A stretch of DNA of 64,000 bases from DASXHY01 sp035552155 (GCA_035552155.1 DASZLX010000018.1:248001-312000); one strand, 5' to 3'; counted from the first letter of the stretch, positions 27,263-36,901 are shown. Made by a program: numbers and translations. The notes: generated from the letters alone by a model not told the origin.

Positions 27263-28521
27263 ATTTTGGCTGCCTCCAGGCCCACGAGGCAAACGTCGTC
27301 CTCGAATTCGCGGCTGCCGGAGAAGCCCTGCACGTCCACCAGTAATTCGGAAAACAATTTTTCAGCCGGCACGTGAATTCGTTTCCGGACGGCTTGCAAC
27401 AGGCGTTCCTGGCCGAATTCCTCCCCTTGCCCGTTGGTGACTTCGTAAATTCCGTCCGTGAATAAAAAAACAAAATCGTCCGGCGCCAGCGGGCAGCGGC
27501 AGGTTGGATAATCCGTTTTCTCGAACAAACCCAGCGCCGGGCCGTGGCGGGAATCATAGTCTTTTAACGGACGCACCTGGTTTGTATTGCGCTCCAGCCG
27601 GAACGGGCTGGGATGGCCCGCGCTGGCAAAGCGAAGCTCGCCCGCCGCGGCATCCGCCACCGCATAAAACGCCGTGGCCAGGAACGGTTCGCGCGTGCGC
27701 CGCAGGATCGCCCGCAGGCTGCGGTTGATTTCCGTCAGGAATTTTCCCGCGTCGGCGGCCACCGGCATCAGTTCTTCGATCAACCCGCGCATGATGGCCG
27801 TGATCAGCGCGGCCCGCATCCCGTGGCCCATCACGTCGCAAATGAAAACTCCCGCCGTCGAATCGGTGATGGCAAAGATGTCGAAGAAATCTCCGCCCAC
27901 CGCCTGCGCGGAAATATAACGGTGCGAAAATTTTAAGGCGCTGTTTTCAGGCGAAACGGAGTGCGGGAAAGTCGGATACTGGTCGGGCAGGAATATCTGC
28001 TGGATTTCCCGCGCCATATTGAAATCGGATTCGAGCTGCGCGTTTTTCTCGCGCAATTCCGCGGCATAACGATGCAGTTGTTCATTCATCCGTTTCCGCT
28101 CGATAGCGTAACGCATCGCGCGCGAGAGCAACTGGCCATCCACCTCGCCCTTGATCAGATAATCCTGCGCGCCCTCGTGCACAGCGCTCAGCGCCACGGT
28201 GGTGTCGTTCAAGCCGCTTAACACAATGATCGGCACATGCGGCGCGCGGGCGTGCAGCCGCAGGAAGGTGTCGAGGCCCTGGCTATCCGGCAGCGACAAA
28301 TCCGATAGGACCACGTCAACGGCGCCATCGCCGAGTAACCGCAGGCCGTCCTCCAGCCGCCCGGCGTGCCGCACCTCGAACGCTCCGCCATCCGCTTCGG
28401 CCAGCATCAGCTCGATCAGGCGTGCGTCGCCCGGATTGTCCTCGATGAGCAGGGCGCGAATGCGAGCGGCCGGCGCGACTCCGGATTGATCATTATTTTG
28501 CTGCTGTGTTTCCACGATCAT
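27247..28521 (-). CDS. Response regulator with RsbU-type PP2C phosphatase output
   Basis: 424 aa. Residues about 20-145 are a receiver domain (acidic E27/D28, phosphoacceptor D74 in VVLSDLSLPDS, Lys in DYLIKGE). A coiled-coil linker (RKRMNEQLHRYAAELREKNAQLESDF) follows. Residues about 180-420 are a SpoIIE/RsbU-type PP2C serine phosphatase with QAVGGDFFDIF, CDVMGHGMRAAL, FTDGIYEV and EFEDDVCLVGLE metal-site motifs. Such proteins dephosphorylate anti-sigma antagonists or similar partners when the receiver is phosphorylated. It is the last gene of a three-gene signalling operon. Confidence 0.94.
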   Translation of the reverse strand: MIVETQQQNNDQSGVAPAARIRALLIEDNPGDARLIELMLAEADGGAFEVRHAGRLEDGLRLLGDGAVDVVLSDLSLPDSQGLDTFLRLHARAPHVPIIVLSGLNDTTVALSAVHEGAQDYLIKGEVDGQLLSRAMRYAIERKRMNEQLHRYAAELREKNAQLESDFNMAREIQQIFLPDQYPTFPHSVSPENSALKFSHRYISAQAVGGDFFDIFAITDSTAGVFICDVMGHGMRAALITAIMRGLIEELMPVAADAGKFLTEINRSLRAILRRTREPFLATAFYAVADAAAGELRFASAGHPSPFRLERNTNQVRPLKDYDSRHGPALGLFEKTDYPTCRCPLAPDDFVFLFTDGIYEVTNGQGEEFGQERLLQAVRKRIHVPAEKLFSELLVDVQGFSGSREFEDDVCLVGLEAAKIQARA

Positions 28522-28590
28522 GGCGCGAGGCTAGCTTGGAGACGTTTTCCGTCAAATGGGTTGATTCCGCCATGGCGGGACCGGCGGCCG

Positions 28591-30189
28591 TCACGGCTCA
28601 CCTTCCTTCCGGACAGGAATGGTAAAGAAAAAGGCGGTGCCTGCGCCGGGCTTTGATTCGGCATAAATCCGCCCGCCATGACGCTCGATGATTTTTTTGC
28701 AAATCGCCAAGCCCATGCCCGTGCCGGGATATTCCTGGCGGGTATGGAGCCGTTGAAACAGCACAAAAATGCGGCTGAAATTTTTTGGATCAATGCCGAT
28801 GCCGTTGTCTTTCACGTGGAAAAGCCATTCGCCATTGTTGCGCCGAGCTCCGATCTGGATTCTCGGCGGGGCGATGCCGTGAAATTTAATCGCGTTGCCC
28901 AGAAGATTTTGAAACACCTGCGCCAATTGGACGGCATCCCCTTCTACCGTCGGCAGCGGTTCGTGTTCGATGACGGCGCCGCTTTCGTCGATGGCCACTT
29001 TCAAGTTTGCCAGCACCGTGTCCAACAAACGCTCGCAATCCGTCGGTCCCAGTGGGCGGCCACGCGTGTCCACCCGGGCGTAGGCGAGCAGGTCCTGGAT
29101 CAAGGTGCGCATCCGCCGCGCGCCGTCCACGGCGTAACCGATGAATTCCCGCTCTTCCTCCCCCAGTTTCCCCTGCGCGCGGCTGCTCAACAGTTCCAGG
29201 TAACTGGTGATCATCCGCAGCGGCTCGGTCAAATCGTGCGATGCCACCGAGGCAAACTGTTGCAGGTCGGTATTGGACCGCTCGAGATCGGCGGAAGTCT
29301 GCTTCAGTTTTTCCATCGCCTTCAATCGCTCGGTCTCCGCGCGGAAGAGCAATTTTGCATTCCACCAAATGACCCCGGTGAAGAGAACGACGTTGGCGAA
29401 GGCGAAAAGAGAGATTCCGGATTCAATCTCAAAGAACCCGTGTTTCTCGCTGGAGAAACGCAATGCGCCCAGCACCAACGGAATCAAAATTGCCGCGGGC
29501 AACAAGCGCCGCGCCATGGCCCCGCCCGTGGTATCGCTCGTGATCGCCGTCATCAATCCGCGCGACGGCCGCGCCGCGAGCGCCGCCACGCTGAACAATT
29601 CAAAACTGATCGCCGAGTTCAACGCCATCGGCAGCCGCGAGCCAATCCGATACAGCGGCAACACGTGATAGGCATAACCAATCAGCACCAGCAGGGCCGT
29701 CAGCCCGAGCATCACGACGACTGCCTGCGCCGGGCGAAATCCGCGCCGGGTTTCCACGTCCAGCAACAGCAGCGCCAGGCCGCAACCAATGAAAGCGAGC
29801 GCGGTGTTCATGCCGATTTCGTTCGGCCCAAACGGTCCGGGTGAATTGACTGCCCGGCGGAAAAGGGTCTGGTCGAAATTCAGGTCCACACCGAAAACGC
29901 ATTCGACCACCTTGGCAGCGCCGCCCAGCAGAATTATCGCGCCACAAATGAGAACGATTTTATCCGGCACCTTCCGGTCCGGCCCCGTGGCGTGCAGAAG
30001 CGCGGCGCCGCACAGGGTGAACAGGATCGCGGTGAGGGGATTCATCGCGATGAGATCCGGGGCAACGCTCTTTAGCAGCTGGATGTTGAACAACCATCCC
30101 ACCAATACCGTGCCGCCAATGAGAATCACGAGGACGCTTACCCAACGGGAAAAGCGCAAAAGAAATAGCTGTGACGCGGTTCGAGCCAT
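28591..30189 (-). CDS. Membrane sensor histidine kinase
   Basis: 532 aa from the ATG at 30189, chosen because aaggagcacc lies just upstream on the minus strand. About eight hydrophobic segments span residues 16-280, an integral-membrane sensor of MASE type. A coiled coil (ERLKAMEKLKQTSADLERSNTDLQ) leads to a HisKA domain with H318 in FASVASHDLTEPLRMI, the phytochrome-like subtype. The ATPase domain has FQNLLGNAIKFHG, FHVKDNGIGIDPKNFSRIF and YPGTGMGLAICKKI. It lies between a stand-alone receiver (upstream) and the RsbU-type regulator (downstream), 69-81 bases from each. Confidence 0.94.
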   Translation of the reverse strand: MARTASQLFLLRFSRWVSVLVILIGGTVLVGWLFNIQLLKSVAPDLIAMNPLTAILFTLCGAALLHATGPDRKVPDKIVLICGAIILLGGAAKVVECVFGVDLNFDQTLFRRAVNSPGPFGPNEIGMNTALAFIGCGLALLLLDVETRRGFRPAQAVVVMLGLTALLVLIGYAYHVLPLYRIGSRLPMALNSAISFELFSVAALAARPSRGLMTAITSDTTGGAMARRLLPAAILIPLVLGALRFSSEKHGFFEIESGISLFAFANVVLFTGVIWWNAKLLFRAETERLKAMEKLKQTSADLERSNTDLQQFASVASHDLTEPLRMITSYLELLSSRAQGKLGEEEREFIGYAVDGARRMRTLIQDLLAYARVDTRGRPLGPTDCERLLDTVLANLKVAIDESGAVIEHEPLPTVEGDAVQLAQVFQNLLGNAIKFHGIAPPRIQIGARRNNGEWLFHVKDNGIGIDPKNFSRIFVLFQRLHTRQEYPGTGMGLAICKKIIERHGGRIYAESKPGAGTAFFFTIPVRKEGEP

Positions 30190-30270
30190 CGGTGCTCCTT
30201 GCAACGGCGGAACGTTCAAACGGTTCCACCGCAAACCTACGTCGCTTTTTGGAAAAAGCCAATCAGTCCG

Positions 30271-30792
30271 TCAGGGACAACTTCGGCTGGCGCCGCCATG
30301 GGACAGGGATGCCACCGGCAGTTGGGCGCCGATGTTTTTGACCAGTTCGACCAGGGATTGAAAATTGGGCGGCTTGACCAAATAGGAATTGGCGCCATCG
30401 GCGTACGCCCGGTGCATGTCCTCGCGCAACTCCGAGCCGGACAGCACGATGACCGGGAGATGTTTCAACCGGGAATGGCCGCGAATCCACTTGAGGACTT
30501 CCAGGCCGGTCGCCCGCGGCATTTTCATGTCCAGCAACACCAACTCCGGCAAACGATAGCGCGCGCGGTCGGCATACTTGCCCGAGCCGCTCAAATATTC
30601 GATGACTTCGTTTCCGTCTTCAATGTTCTGAAGTTCAAAATCAACATCGGCCTTGGCGCAGGCGACCTGCAACAGCGTGGTATCATTCGGATCATCATCC
30701 ACGTGCAACACAGTCACGGCCTTTTTTCCGGGCCGTTTGGTTTTTTCAACGCGGGACCGCCCGTCGTTCTTATTCGTTTCCAGCTTTCTCAT
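30271..30792 (-). CDS. Rcp1-like single-domain response regulator
   Basis: 173 aa from the ATG at 30792 (MRKLETNKNDGRSRV). The longer frame would begin at a TTG. After a 25-residue basic leader comes a receiver domain with VDDDPNDTTL acidic residues, phosphoacceptor D88 in ELVLLDMKMPRATG and Lys in SYLVKPPNF. There is no output domain. This type is the usual partner of phytochrome-like HisKA kinases such as the one encoded next. The order receiver, kinase, receiver-phosphatase suggests a phosphorelay or a phosphate sink. Confidence 0.92.
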   Translation of the reverse strand: MRKLETNKNDGRSRVEKTKRPGKKAVTVLHVDDDPNDTTLLQVACAKADVDFELQNIEDGNEVIEYLSGSGKYADRARYRLPELVLLDMKMPRATGLEVLKWIRGHSRLKHLPVIVLSGSELREDMHRAYADGANSYLVKPPNFQSLVELVKNIGAQLPVASLSHGGASRSCP

Positions 30793-30992
30793 GGCACGTT
30801 CTGCGATGCAGTCTTGAGGTGGCAATCGTGCCGCGAACGAAAGTCACCCTACTCTTTTGACCGCGTGAGTCAAAATGTATTTCCGAATATTATTAACAGG
30901 GGCGTGAATAATTTTCCGCGACAGAATATACGGAGAGCCTCTTCGTGGCAGAGTTATTGCTGAAATAAAACCGCCTCGAAAGAAAGACTGGA

Positions 30993-31844
30993 TTAACGCA
31001 CGAATTCCAGCTCCTGTCGGTGAGGAATCAAGCCGCGCTCGAATGCGGCCCCGAGAAATCGGCGGATGGACTCCCGACCGCGCTCGCCGTAGTCCAGCGT
31101 CCAATGGTTCACATACATCCCCACGAATTTGTCCGCCAGGTCGCGGCCCATGTCCCGCGCGAACTGCAGCGCGTGCTGCACGGCCTCGGGGCGATGTTCC
31201 AGGCTGAACTGGATGCTCACGGTCAACACATCGGAAATTTGTTTGCGCACTTCCGGCGCAAAGCGTTTGTGGATCACATTCCCGCCGAGGGGCAACGGCA
31301 GTCCTTCATTTTGTTTTCCCCACCAGACGCCGAGATCCTCGCAGACTATCAATCCCTCGTTTTGATAAGTCAATTGGCCCTCGTGAATAATCAGGCCCAC
31401 GTCCGCCGCGCCGGAACGGACCGTTTCAAAAATTTTGTCAAACGGGACCACGATGTAATCGAACTCCTTTGCCGGTTTGCCCAGCCATAATTGCAGCGCC
31501 AGAAACGCGCTGGTCATGGTGCCGGGCACGGCGATTTTTTTCCGCCCGACTTCCTCGCGGGAAAATTTTTCTTTCGCGACCAGCATGGGGCCATAGCCGT
31601 CGCCCATGCTGGCGCCGCTGGGCAACAGGGCATATTTATCGCTCACGTAAGCGTAGGCATGAATGCTGACCGCGGAAATATCCAGTTCCCCGCGGGTGGC
31701 GCGCTCGTTCAGGGTTTGGATGTCCTGCAGAATGTGCTCGAAACGGAAGCCGTGCGTCGGAATCAATTCCTTCGCGAGGCCGTAAAACATGAAGGCGTCG
31801 TCCGGGTCCGGCGAATGCCCGAGGGTCAAAATGCGTTTGTCCAT
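30993..31844 (-). CDS. mqnD: 1,4-dihydroxy-6-naphthoate synthase, futalosine pathway
   Basis: 283 aa from the ATG at 31844 (MDKRILTLGHSPDPDDAFMFYGLAKEL), the standard MqnD N-terminus. The open frame continuing to 31967 runs through an inverted repeat and is not coding. MqnD converts cyclic dehypoxanthine futalosine to 1,4-dihydroxy-6-naphthoate in the alternative menaquinone route. It has a periplasmic-binding-protein-like fold; motifs seen are DISAVSIHAYAYV, KIAVPGTMTSAFLALQLW and VGLIIHEGQLTY. No other mqn gene is in the window. It is divergent from the helicase gene. Confidence 0.92.
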   Translation of the reverse strand: MDKRILTLGHSPDPDDAFMFYGLAKELIPTHGFRFEHILQDIQTLNERATRGELDISAVSIHAYAYVSDKYALLPSGASMGDGYGPMLVAKEKFSREEVGRKKIAVPGTMTSAFLALQLWLGKPAKEFDYIVVPFDKIFETVRSGAADVGLIIHEGQLTYQNEGLIVCEDLGVWWGKQNEGLPLPLGGNVIHKRFAPEVRKQISDVLTVSIQFSLEHRPEAVQHALQFARDMGRDLADKFVGMYVNHWTLDYGERGRESIRRFLGAAFERGLIPHRQELEFVR

Positions 31845-32199
31845 TTGAAAAGCGTAGGAGCCAACGCGAGGAGGCTCAAACTTTTTTTGCGCGTGTTTAG
31901 ATGGTAAGGACGGCGCGCTTGCGCCGTCTCCGCCCGCGTAGTAGCGGGCGGAATAAATCACTCCCACACACTTTATGCCTTACGTTGCGCCGCTGAACGC
32001 GGCGCGGACGGCGCAAGCGCGCCGTCCCTACCCAGGCCTCGACGCGGGCAGGGTCTTGATTTTATTCGGAAATTGGGAGCTTTTTGACGCCGGCGGCGGC
32101 GCAGTCGAAGGACTGTCAAGTTTCCATTCGGGAAAAAGTTTTTCACAATGCGCGTCTACGCTTGCCCGTGAATTTTTTCTGCGTCATAAACTTCATCTG
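31845..32199. other. Divergent intergenic region rich in inverted repeats (355 bases)
   Basis: Lies between mqnD (minus) and the helicase gene (plus). The left 190 bases hold an inverted pair of repeat C arms and a further hairpin. The right part, up to the helicase start, is without structure I recognise and probably contains its promoter. Confidence 0.55.
31903..32032. repeat. Repeat C, inverted arrangement with a full second copy
   Basis: 31987-32032 is a full copy of the double hairpin at 4274-4318. 31903-31928 is an inverted copy of its second hairpin (26 bases, one mismatch). Between them lies a perfect 9-base hairpin (tccgcccgc-gtagta-gcgggcgga, 31929-31952). The arrangement resembles bacterial REP/BIME-type intergenic elements. 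Confidence 0.75.
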
Positions 32200-34266
32200 A
32201 TGTTGAATCTCAGTTCGCTCAACCCTCAGCAGCGTCTTGCCGCCGAGACGCTGAAAGGGCCGGTCCTGATTCTGGCCGGCGCCGGCACGGGCAAGACCCG
32301 GGTCATCACGTTCCGCATTGCCCACATGGTCGAACGCGGGATTGCGCCGGGAAACATCCTCGGTGTCACGTTCACCAACAAAGCCGCCCGCGAAATGCAG
32401 GAACGGGTCCGGAAGCTCATTCCGAAGCCGCGCAATCCGAAATCCGAAGCGCAAAACGGGAAACCGGAACGACCGACCATTTGCACTTTCCATTCTCTGT
32501 GCGTGCGCATTTTGCGGCAGCACATTGAAAAGCTTGGTTACAAGAGCAACTTCGTCATTTACGACGAGTCGGAGCAACTCGGCGCCGTCAAAAAAATCCT
32601 GGCGCAGATTTCCGCCAAGGGCGAAAAGACCGACCCCGCCGCCATTCTCAGCCTGCTCAGCCGCTACAAAAACGGCGGCGAGCGCGCGGCGGCATTTGCC
32701 GATGAAAGCGTCCGCGCCCTGGCCGAACATATTCGCAAGCGCTATGAAAGCGCGTTGCACGCCTGCAACGCCGTCGATTTCGACGATCTCATCCTGCTCA
32801 CGCTGCGATTGTTCAAGGAGCATCCCGATGCCCTGGAAGCCTGCCGCACGAAATATCGCTACGTGATGGTGGACGAATACCAGGATACCAATGCGGCGCA
32901 GTTTGAACTGGTTCACGCGCTCACGCAGGCCCATCGCAATCTGTGCGTGGTCGGCGATGATGACCAAAGCATTTATGGCTGGCGCGGCGCGGAGATTTCC
33001 AACCTGCTCGACATGGAAAAGCATTTTCCCGAGGTCAAAGTCGTAAAACTTGAGCAGAATTACCGCTCTACGAACACAATCCTGCGCGCGGCCAACACCA
33101 TCATCAAAAACAATGTCCGCCGCCGCGGCAAACAACTTTGGTCCGATAAGGGCGACGGTCCGAAAATCCTGCTGCATACTTTCAGTGACGACGAAGAGGA
33201 GGCGCGCACGGTGGTGGAGCAAATCAACTATGCGCAAATCGCGCGGCGAATTCCCTGGGGGGACAATGCGATTCTGTTTCGCACCAACCAGCAATCGCGT
33301 CCGCTGGAAACTGCCTTGCGCACTGCGGGGGTGCGTTATCATCTCATCGGCGGCCAAAGTTTTTTTGACCGGCGCGAAATCCGCGATTTTCTCGCCTATC
33401 TGAAAACGTTTCTCAATCCGCACGACGACATCAGCCTGCTCCGCATCGCCAACACGCCGGCGCGCGGCCTGAGTGATGTGACGATGGAACGCCTGCTGGG
33501 GGCCAGCCACGAACGCAAGGGCTCGGTTTTTGCGGCGATGAAAAACCCGGCGGTGACCACGACGTTCCTGGCGAAGACGCGCGAGAGCATTGAGGCGTTT
33601 GTGGAGTTTATCGAACGCACTCGCGCCGTGCTCGCCGGGGATGCGCCGGACACTGCGATTCCCGCTCCCCTGGCCTCACCCCTGCTCTCTTCCTGGGCCA
33701 ACGGCTTTCTCGAGGAAATCGGCTACTTCGGTGAATTGCGTCGCAGTGAAAAAACTCCCGAGGCCTCCGAAAACCGCATTCGCAATTTGAAGGAGTTGAT
33801 GGTGACGATGGACGATGCCGGTTCGGCAACACAACCGCCGTCCGAGCGGCTGCAAAGTTTTCTGGAAGACATCACGCTGGACAGCGAACGGGAGGAAGAA
33901 GACGAAAAACCCGGGAATGCCGTGACGCTTATCACCATGCACAGTTGCAAGGGATTGGAATTTCCGCATGTGTATGTCGTGGGCCTCGAGGACGGGCTGT
34001 TGCCGCACTCGCGTTCCAAAGTCGAAGGCACGCTGGACGAAGAGCGCCGTTTGTTTTACGTGGCCATCACCCGCGCGATGCAGACCCTGACGATCAGCCA
34101 TTGCGGCGGGCGAAAAAAATACGGGCAATTGATGCCGTGCCATCCGTCGCAATTTCTCAAAGAACTTCCGCCCGAACTCATCGAACACGCGGATGAGAAA
34201 GCGAAAACGCCGGTCACGACCGAATCGGGAAAAGATATGTTCGCGGCGATGCGCGATTCGTTGTAG
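32200..34266 (+). CDS. UvrD/PcrA/Rep-family DNA helicase
   Basis: 688 aa from the ATG at 32200 (MLNLSSLNPQQRLAAE). An open frame upstream to 31975 runs through the repeat region and is not coding. This is a superfamily 1A 3'-5' helicase for DNA repair or replication restart. Motifs seen: Walker A GAGTGKTR (27-34), VDEYQDTNAAQ, GDDDQSIYGWRGAEI, LEQNYRST, TMHSCKGLEFPHVYVVGLEDG and EERRLFYVAITRA. The length is nearer Rep (about 670) than UvrD (about 720), so I do not assign a symbol. A terminator follows. Confidence 0.94.
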   Translation: MLNLSSLNPQQRLAAETLKGPVLILAGAGTGKTRVITFRIAHMVERGIAPGNILGVTFTNKAAREMQERVRKLIPKPRNPKSEAQNGKPERPTICTFHSLCVRILRQHIEKLGYKSNFVIYDESEQLGAVKKILAQISAKGEKTDPAAILSLLSRYKNGGERAAAFADESVRALAEHIRKRYESALHACNAVDFDDLILLTLRLFKEHPDALEACRTKYRYVMVDEYQDTNAAQFELVHALTQAHRNLCVVGDDDQSIYGWRGAEISNLLDMEKHFPEVKVVKLEQNYRSTNTILRAANTIIKNNVRRRGKQLWSDKGDGPKILLHTFSDDEEEARTVVEQINYAQIARRIPWGDNAILFRTNQQSRPLETALRTAGVRYHLIGGQSFFDRREIRDFLAYLKTFLNPHDDISLLRIANTPARGLSDVTMERLLGASHERKGSVFAAMKNPAVTTTFLAKTRESIEAFVEFIERTRAVLAGDAPDTAIPAPLASPLLSSWANGFLEEIGYFGELRRSEKTPEASENRIRNLKELMVTMDDAGSATQPPSERLQSFLEDITLDSEREEEDEKPGNAVTLITMHSCKGLEFPHVYVVGLEDGLLPHSRSKVEGTLDEERRLFYVAITRAMQTLTISHCGGRKKYGQLMPCHPSQFLKELPPELIEHADEKAKTPVTTESGKDMFAAMRDSL

Positions 34267-34349
34267 GGAAAGACCTACCTGGATATCCCGTCTGTATACG
34301 CGATGCTGGAAGTGTCTTAACGAAGTATTAAAAACACAACGTAGGACAG

Positions 34350-34381
34350 GAGCGGTTCTCACGAACCGCTCTTTTTATTTT
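34350..34381 (+). terminator. Rho-independent terminator of the helicase gene
   Basis: gagcggttc-tcac-gaaccgctc stem followed by a T-rich tail, about 85 bases after the helicase stop. Confidence 0.9.
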
Positions 34382-34471
34382 ATCGTATCATTCCCTGAGC
34401 GGTAATTTCACCTAATCTCTCCGCGGATATTTCTGGCCAGCTCCGTTTTTTTCCCGGTTATGAAGTAAGAC

Positions 34472-34484
34472 TTCACCCCATTTG
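34472..34484 (+). promoter_or_regulatory. 13-base motif T upstream of propeller paralogue 1
   Basis: ttcaccccatttg, located 48 bases before the ATG at 34520. The identical 13-mer stands 47 bases before the paralogue at 37038. Confidence 0.55.
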
Positions 34485-34519
34485 CGTCCTTATTTTGTTT
34501 TGCCAAAGTCCGCAGCGAA

Positions 34520-36850
34520 ATGAAGCAAATCAGTTATTTAATGCAGAGATGGGTCGCCTTATCGGTTTTAATTTCCCTTCCCGCCGCCGCGCAGGTGAAC
34601 GTCCTCACGTATCACAATGACAACGGCCGCACCGGCGCGAATCTGAACGAAACCGTTCTGACTCCCGACAATGTCAATCTCAACAGCTTTGGAAAGCTGT
34701 TCACTTACGACGTGGACGGTTATGTCTATGCGCAACCGCTTTATGTGTCCGGTTTGAATATGGCCGGCCAGGGGGTGCATAACGTGGTCTTTGTGGCGAC
34801 GGAACATAACAGCGTTTACGCTTTTGACGCCGACAGCAATACGGGCGCTAACGGCGGTTTGCTCTGGCAAGTCAATCTTGGCCCGTCGGCGCAGGTTCCC
34901 AGCCCGGAGCTGCCCTTTAATGCCATTAAACCGGAGGTGGGCATCACGGGCACGCCGGTGATTGATGCGGCCTCGCAGACTTTATATGTCGATGCGTTCA
35001 CCGAGGAAGGGACGAATTTTATTCACCGGGTTCATGCCTTGAGCCTTGTGGACGGCTCGGAAAAGCCGTTCAGCCCGGTGGTGGTTGCGGCGTCTGTCCA
35101 TGGCGTCGGGGCCGGGAGCGCGAAAGGCATCCTGCCTTTTCAAGCCGTGCAGCAATTACAGCGCAGCGCGCTTACGCTGGCGGGCGGAGTTTTATACGTT
35201 TGCTTTGCGGGATTCACCGATACGCCGAACACCGACCCTTATCATGGCTGGGTGCTGGGTTTCAACCCGGCTAATCTCCAACTGCTGCCCAACTATGTTT
35301 TCGCTTCAACTCCCAACGGCACCACGGCCCAGTTTGGCTCGATCGCCGGGCGCGGTGGCATCTGGATGGGCGGCGGCGGGATGGCTGTCGACGGCAATAA
35401 CAATCTGTATTTCGCCACCGGTGACGGAAATTTCACCGCCTTCCCCGGCTCCGGCGGAACCGATTACGGGGACAGTTACCTCAAACTGTCCACGGCGGGC
35501 GGCCTCGCCGTCGCCGATTATTTCACACCGAACAACGAGGCGTATCAGCAGGTCAATGACCTCGACACTGGCTCCGGCGGCGTACTCCTGCTGCCCGACC
35601 AACCGGGGCCGTATCCGCATTTGCTGATTGGAGGCGGCAAGCCTCAACGCGCATTCGTCATGAATCGCGATATGCTGACCACCAACAACATGCATATCGA
35701 CACCAATGGAATGGAGGATCCCATCGTCCAGACCATGCCGCTGGGCGGTGGCTCTTTCGACACGCCGGCTTATTTCAACGAAGCTATTTATTATGTCGCG
35801 ACCAAGGACACCATCCGCCGTTACGCCCTTTCCAACGGCACGTTGATTCCGGACCTGCCGAATTCTTTTGGGACGCGGAAATTCGCCTTTCCGGGAGCGA
35901 CCCCCAGCATCTCGGCGAATGGCGATGCGGATGGAATTGTGTGGACCATTCAAAACGCCCAGCCCGCCGTCCTGGTTGCCTACAATGCGACCAATTTGTC
36001 CACCGAGCTTTACAACAGCTCACAAGCGCCGGGCCAACGCGATCAATTGACCGGCGGCGTGAAGTTTGTCGTTCCGACGGTTGCGAATGGGAAAGTATAC
36101 GCGGGGAGCCAGGGGGCTTTGTCCGTTTTTGGTTTGCTCGACAACGGCACTTCCGGCTCATGGACACCGATTACGGCCAGTTACAGCGGCTTGTTCTCCG
36201 AATCGAGCGGCACCGAGTTCGGCAAATCCGGCATGGTCAATATCCAGACCAGCAAGCGCGGCAGTTTTTCCGGCAAATTGGAATTGGGCGGAAAAAGCTA
36301 TTCCTTCCGCGGGACGTTTGATCCCAACGGCGCGGGGTCATCGGCGATTTCCCAAAAAACCATTGGCGTCATCAATGTCGGCTTGCAAGTGGACACTAAC
36401 GACAATAACACCATTAACGGACTGGTCAGCGGCGACACCTGGGCGGCCAACCTCACGGCTTATCGGAACGTCTTTAACAAACGCTCGAATCCCGCGCCTT
36501 TCGCCGGAAAATACAGCCTGACATTTGCGGGCCCGGGAGATAACGACCCGTCGCGTCCGCAAAATGATGGCAGCGGCACCGCCACCGTCAGCACCGCGGG
36601 ACAGGTCAAGTTCAAGGGCGTGCTCGGCGACGGCACGCGCGTGAGTCAATCGGCGATCCTCTCGCCGGACGGCAGTTGGCCGTTCTACGTGCCTTTGTAC
36701 AAACAGGGCGGCCAGATTATGGGCTGGCTGAACTTCGATAGTTCCTCGGTGAGCGGCCAGCCCAGCTGGATCAAATTGCCCAACGACCGGAACAAGAGCT
36801 TTCCCGGAGGATTTGAACTGAATCCGGCTGTGACCGGCTCGGCGCAATAG
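34520..36850 (+). CDS. Secreted beta-propeller protein, paralogue 1
   Basis: 776 aa with a signal peptide (MKQISYLMQRWVALSVLISLPAAAQ). Residues about 25-540 form a propeller-like domain with repeated blades (VLTYHNDNGRTGANLNETVL, GVHNVVFVATEHNSVYAFDAD, LPDQPGPYPHLLIGGGKPQRAFVMNRD). This resembles PQQ-binding-like propellers but has no clear cofactor site. The last ~230 residues (SGSWTPITASYSGLFSESSG...) form a beta-rich domain with repeated SFSGKLELGG/YSFRG pattern. It is closely related to the next gene over the propeller but not over the C-terminus. Likely secreted or on the surface; function unknown. Confidence 0.85.
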   Translation: MKQISYLMQRWVALSVLISLPAAAQVNVLTYHNDNGRTGANLNETVLTPDNVNLNSFGKLFTYDVDGYVYAQPLYVSGLNMAGQGVHNVVFVATEHNSVYAFDADSNTGANGGLLWQVNLGPSAQVPSPELPFNAIKPEVGITGTPVIDAASQTLYVDAFTEEGTNFIHRVHALSLVDGSEKPFSPVVVAASVHGVGAGSAKGILPFQAVQQLQRSALTLAGGVLYVCFAGFTDTPNTDPYHGWVLGFNPANLQLLPNYVFASTPNGTTAQFGSIAGRGGIWMGGGGMAVDGNNNLYFATGDGNFTAFPGSGGTDYGDSYLKLSTAGGLAVADYFTPNNEAYQQVNDLDTGSGGVLLLPDQPGPYPHLLIGGGKPQRAFVMNRDMLTTNNMHIDTNGMEDPIVQTMPLGGGSFDTPAYFNEAIYYVATKDTIRRYALSNGTLIPDLPNSFGTRKFAFPGATPSISANGDADGIVWTIQNAQPAVLVAYNATNLSTELYNSSQAPGQRDQLTGGVKFVVPTVANGKVYAGSQGALSVFGLLDNGTSGSWTPITASYSGLFSESSGTEFGKSGMVNIQTSKRGSFSGKLELGGKSYSFRGTFDPNGAGSSAISQKTIGVINVGLQVDTNDNNTINGLVSGDTWAANLTAYRNVFNKRSNPAPFAGKYSLTFAGPGDNDPSRPQNDGSGTATVSTAGQVKFKGVLGDGTRVSQSAILSPDGSWPFYVPLYKQGGQIMGWLNFDSSSVSGQPSWIKLPNDRNKSFPGGFELNPAVTGSAQ

Positions 36851-36863
36851 CACTGTCACCCGG

Positions 36864-36901
36864 CCCTCGCCCGTCCGCCTTCGCTATGATACGGGCGAGG
36901 G
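36864..36901. repeat. Inverted repeat after propeller paralogue 1
   Basis: ccctcgcccgt (36864-36874) and acgggcgaggg (36891-36901) pair perfectly around a 16-base loop. It lies 14 bases past the stop. No T-run follows, so it is either a weak terminator or an intergenic repeat element. Confidence 0.55.

Noticed and set aside
31845..31967. N-terminal extension of mqnD
   Set aside because: It runs through the inverted repeat region, whereas MDKRILTLGHSPDPDD is the normal family start.
31975..32199. Long N-terminal extension of the helicase gene
   Set aside because: It runs through repeat C and has no family sequence; the helicase homology begins at the ATG at 32200.
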